Both the position numbers and the translations under genes were made by a program. DNA of 64,000 nt from Hyphomicrobiales bacterium (lineage in GTDB: Bacteria > Pseudomonadota > Alphaproteobacteria > Rhizobiales > Xanthobacteraceae): assembly GCA_017305535.1 (NCBI GenBank), contig JAFKKN010000012.1, forward strand, positions 1-64,000, written 5' to 3'. A model generated the notes under the pieces. It saw only the letters and a list, made by a program, of their open reading frames with translations. It was not told the origin of the DNA and searched no databases. This document shows positions 63,930-64,000 of the stretch, piece after piece; the first letter of the stretch is position 1, and every line of letters begins with the position of its first letter.

Positions 63930-64000
63930 AACGTTCTCGAGCGAGGTGGATACCGGCCTAGCCGGCTTTGGCCGGCGGCGGCCAGTCCACATCAGGAAAA

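Overview
The window looks like the chromosome of an alphaproteobacterium of the Bradyrhizobium / Rhodopseudomonas / Afipia group (Nitrobacteraceae). The evidence is high GC, a ctrA gene divergent from fliI-fliJ, flhA nearby, a cheA-cheW-cheY-cheB-cheR cluster next to chpT, a DUF1134 (EipA-type) envelope protein, IalB-type and YHS proteins, and many branched-chain-amino-acid-type solute-binding proteins. Genus-level placement is inference from gene content and protein style.

Layout. (a) 1-3177: the N-terminal 1059 codons of a glycine-rich, repeat-rich surface protein on the minus strand that runs off the left edge. (b) 3621-39930: an accessory segment of about 36 kb. It is bounded on the right by an intact tRNA gene with a CAT anticodon (minus strand, 39884-39959) and on the left by a displaced copy of that tRNA's 3' half (3621-3682). 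This is the geometry left by integration of a genomic island into a tRNA 3' end. No integrase is visible. (c) 40120-64000: core-like chromosome with a TonB receptor, an MFS transporter, flagellar export genes, ctrA, a glutathionylspermidine-synthase-like operon, a chemotaxis operon, chpT, a cysQ-like gene and envelope genes.

Inside the island are several self-contained units. First, an operon for a polysaccharide-deacetylase/allantoinase-like hydrolase, a 70-residue protein, an amidase and a solute-binding protein, divergent from a LysR regulator with a perfect 12-bp inverted repeat between them. Second, a four-gene operon encoding a 1894-residue autotransporter, a single-domain haemoglobin, a 56-residue protein and an IalB-family protein, all with start/stop overlaps or 9-base spacing. 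Third, LuxR-type and AraC-type regulators. Fourth, a plus-strand catabolic operon: acyl-CoA-dehydrogenase-type flavin monooxygenase, nitronate-monooxygenase family, Old Yellow Enzyme family, flavin reductase, acyl-CoA ligase and solute-binding protein, with a divergent AraC regulator. Fifth, a minus-strand set of TetR regulator, solute-binding protein, CoA ligase and a single-chain biotin-dependent acyl-CoA carboxylase. The two minus-strand solute-binding proteins near the island ends are close paralogues, and no ABC permease or ATPase gene accompanies any of the three. Decayed material (an IS3-family element, an IS481-family tail, a LysR fragment, a TetR pseudogene) is confined to the island.

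The strongest candidates for something undescribed are the autotransporter-globin-56aa-IalB operon, the uncharacterised carboxylic-acid / flavin-enzyme catabolic operon, and the deacetylase-70aa-amidase operon with its clear operator. Functions are assigned by family resemblance recognised by eye; no database search was run.
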